Part shown: positions 63,373 through 64,000 of the stretch, piece after piece
Position numbering within the stretch: the stretch's first letter is position 1
How the letters are laid out: the number at the start of each line of letters is the position of its first letter
NCBI GenBank assembly: GCA_031400505.1
Contig: JANNPZ010000026.1
Coordinates: forward strand, 1-64,000
DNA from: JAIYDJ01 sp031400505
GTDB taxonomy: Bacteria > Pseudomonadota > Alphaproteobacteria > Rhodobacterales > Rhodobacteraceae
Reading direction: 5' to 3'
Length of the DNA stretch: 64,000 nt
The notes under the pieces: model-generated
Told to the model about the DNA's origin: nothing
Seen by the model: only the letters and a program-made list of their open reading frames with translations
The model's database searches: none
Translations under genes and position numbers: made by a program

Positions 63373-64000
63373 ATGCCCATGTCAAACCGCCCCGCCCTGC
63401 CCCCCGAAATCGCCCGTCGCCGGACCTTTGCCATCATTTCGCACCCTGATGCGGGCAAGACGACGCTGACCGAAAAGTTCCTGCTGTTCGGCGGTGCCAT
63501 CCAGATGGCTGGTCAGGTTCGCGCCAAGGGCGAGGCGCGGCGGACCCGGTCGGATTTCATGAAGATCGAGGCTGATCGCGGGATCTCGGTATCGGCATCG
63601 GCGATGTCGTTCGATTTCGGCCCCTATCGGTTCAATCTGGTCGACACGCTGGGCCACTCGGATTTCTCTGAAGATACCTATCGCACCCTGACGGCGGTGG
63701 ATGCCGCTGTGATGGTGATTGACGGGGCCAAGGGGGTGGAAAGCCAGACCCGCAAGCTGTTCGAGGTTTGCCGGTTGCGCGACCTGCCGATCCTTACGTT
63801 TTGCAACAAGATGGACCGCGAAAGCCGCGACACGTTCGAGATCATCGACGAGATTCAGGAAAACCTTGCCATCGACGTGACGCCAGCCAGTTGGCCCATC
63901 GGCGTGGGGCGCGAGTTTGTCGGCGCCTATGATCTGTTGCATGACCGGTTGGAGATCATGGACCGCGCCGACCGTAACCGGGTCGCGGAATCGATCAAGA
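63373..64000 (+). CDS. prfC: Peptide chain release factor 3 (partial, 3' end outside window)
   Basis: The first 209 codons of the GTPase RF3, which recycles RF1/RF2 from the ribosome. P-loop ISHPDAGKTTLTEKFL is near residues 21-36, switch I around TRSDFMKIEADRGISVSASA, G3 motif DTLGHSDFSEDTYRTL near 92-107, and G4 CNKMDRESRD near 138-147. RF3 normally has DTPGH in G3; here Pro is Leu, and the residue after His is Ser. ATG at 63373 or the next at 63379 may be the start; neither has a strong ribosome binding site. Confidence 0.95.
   Translation, partial: MPMSNRPALPPEIARRRTFAIISHPDAGKTTLTEKFLLFGGAIQMAGQVRAKGEARRTRSDFMKIEADRGISVSASAMSFDFGPYRFNLVDTLGHSDFSEDTYRTLTAVDAAVMVIDGAKGVESQTRKLFEVCRLRDLPILTFCNKMDRESRDTFEIIDEIQENLAIDVTPASWPIGVGREFVGAYDLLHDRLEIMDRADRNRVAESIK

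Overview
The window is about 64 kb of GC-rich, densely packed bacterial chromosome. The gene content and gene orders point to an alphaproteobacterium of the Rhodobacterales (Roseobacter/Rhodobacter group). Supporting signs are the runs lptF-lptG-lptD-surA-pdxA-rsmA and tatA-tatB-tatC-AAA ATPase facing nlpD-pcm-surE, a DUF4167 protein, many GTG/TTG starts, 4-bp ATGA/GTGA overlaps, an alphaproteobacterial-type LexA box, and a dispersed GGGATATTTT palindromic element that I recall from this order. This placement is an inference from gene content, not from a marker phylogeny. No rRNA, tRNA, insertion sequence, prophage or CRISPR array was recognised.

Layout. 1-4725 (-) is the 5' part of a giant secreted DUF11-repeat protein that runs off the left edge. 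5502-9731 (+) is coxG followed by coxS-coxL-coxM, a molybdenum hydroxylase of the form II CO-dehydrogenase type. 9932-13658 holds an HNH nuclease (-), a lytic transglycosylase lipoprotein (+), an FkbM methyltransferase (+) and a non-pyrrolysine MttB-family protein (-). 13820-25009 (-) is a complete glycogen operon in transcription order glgP, glgB, glgC, glgA, glgX, pgm, covering synthesis, branching, debranching, phosphorolysis and the glucose-1-P/glucose-6-P link. 25324-28024 is a divergent copper pair, copA/copZ. 28170-33991 is a mixed set: a TfoX-C protein, ndk, GNAT, VOC, ABC-F, MarC, an aspartic protease and holC.

33995-43125 contains pepA (-) diverging from the outer-membrane biogenesis run lptF, lptG, lptD, surA, pdxA, rsmA (+). 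These genes export LPS, insert the LPS translocon and fold OMPs, with pyridoxal phosphate and rRNA-methylation genes at the tail. 43126-47800 (-) has DUF4167, prmC-prfA (release factor 1 and its methyltransferase), a DUF1499 protein and an agmatinase-family ureohydrolase. 48028-53001 has small envelope proteins, an M20 amidohydrolase, mazG, an iron-binding periplasmic protein and a nucleoside hydrolase. 53169-58446 is surE-pcm-nlpD-like (+) converging on tatA-tatB-tatC-ATPase (-). 58641-64000 holds an ABM-like protein with a WYL regulator, an Fbp-type ABC ATPase, an SDR, a Hint-domain protein, a SnoaL-like protein behind a LexA-type box, and the start of prfC.

The less ordinary signals are: five copies of a dispersed palindromic element, one of them translated as the PdxA C-terminus; a seven-unit 18-bp tandem array that abuts one copy; a 5-codon mini-ORF whose stop overlaps the glgA start; an 11-bp-period direct repeat ahead of an ABC-F gene; and several family members that lack key catalytic residues (NlpD-like LytM, SDR, Hint, RF3 switch II). 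I did not find one clearly new multi-gene system. The form II Cox cluster with unknown substrate and the MttB homologue without a visible corrinoid partner are the best enzymatic unknowns.
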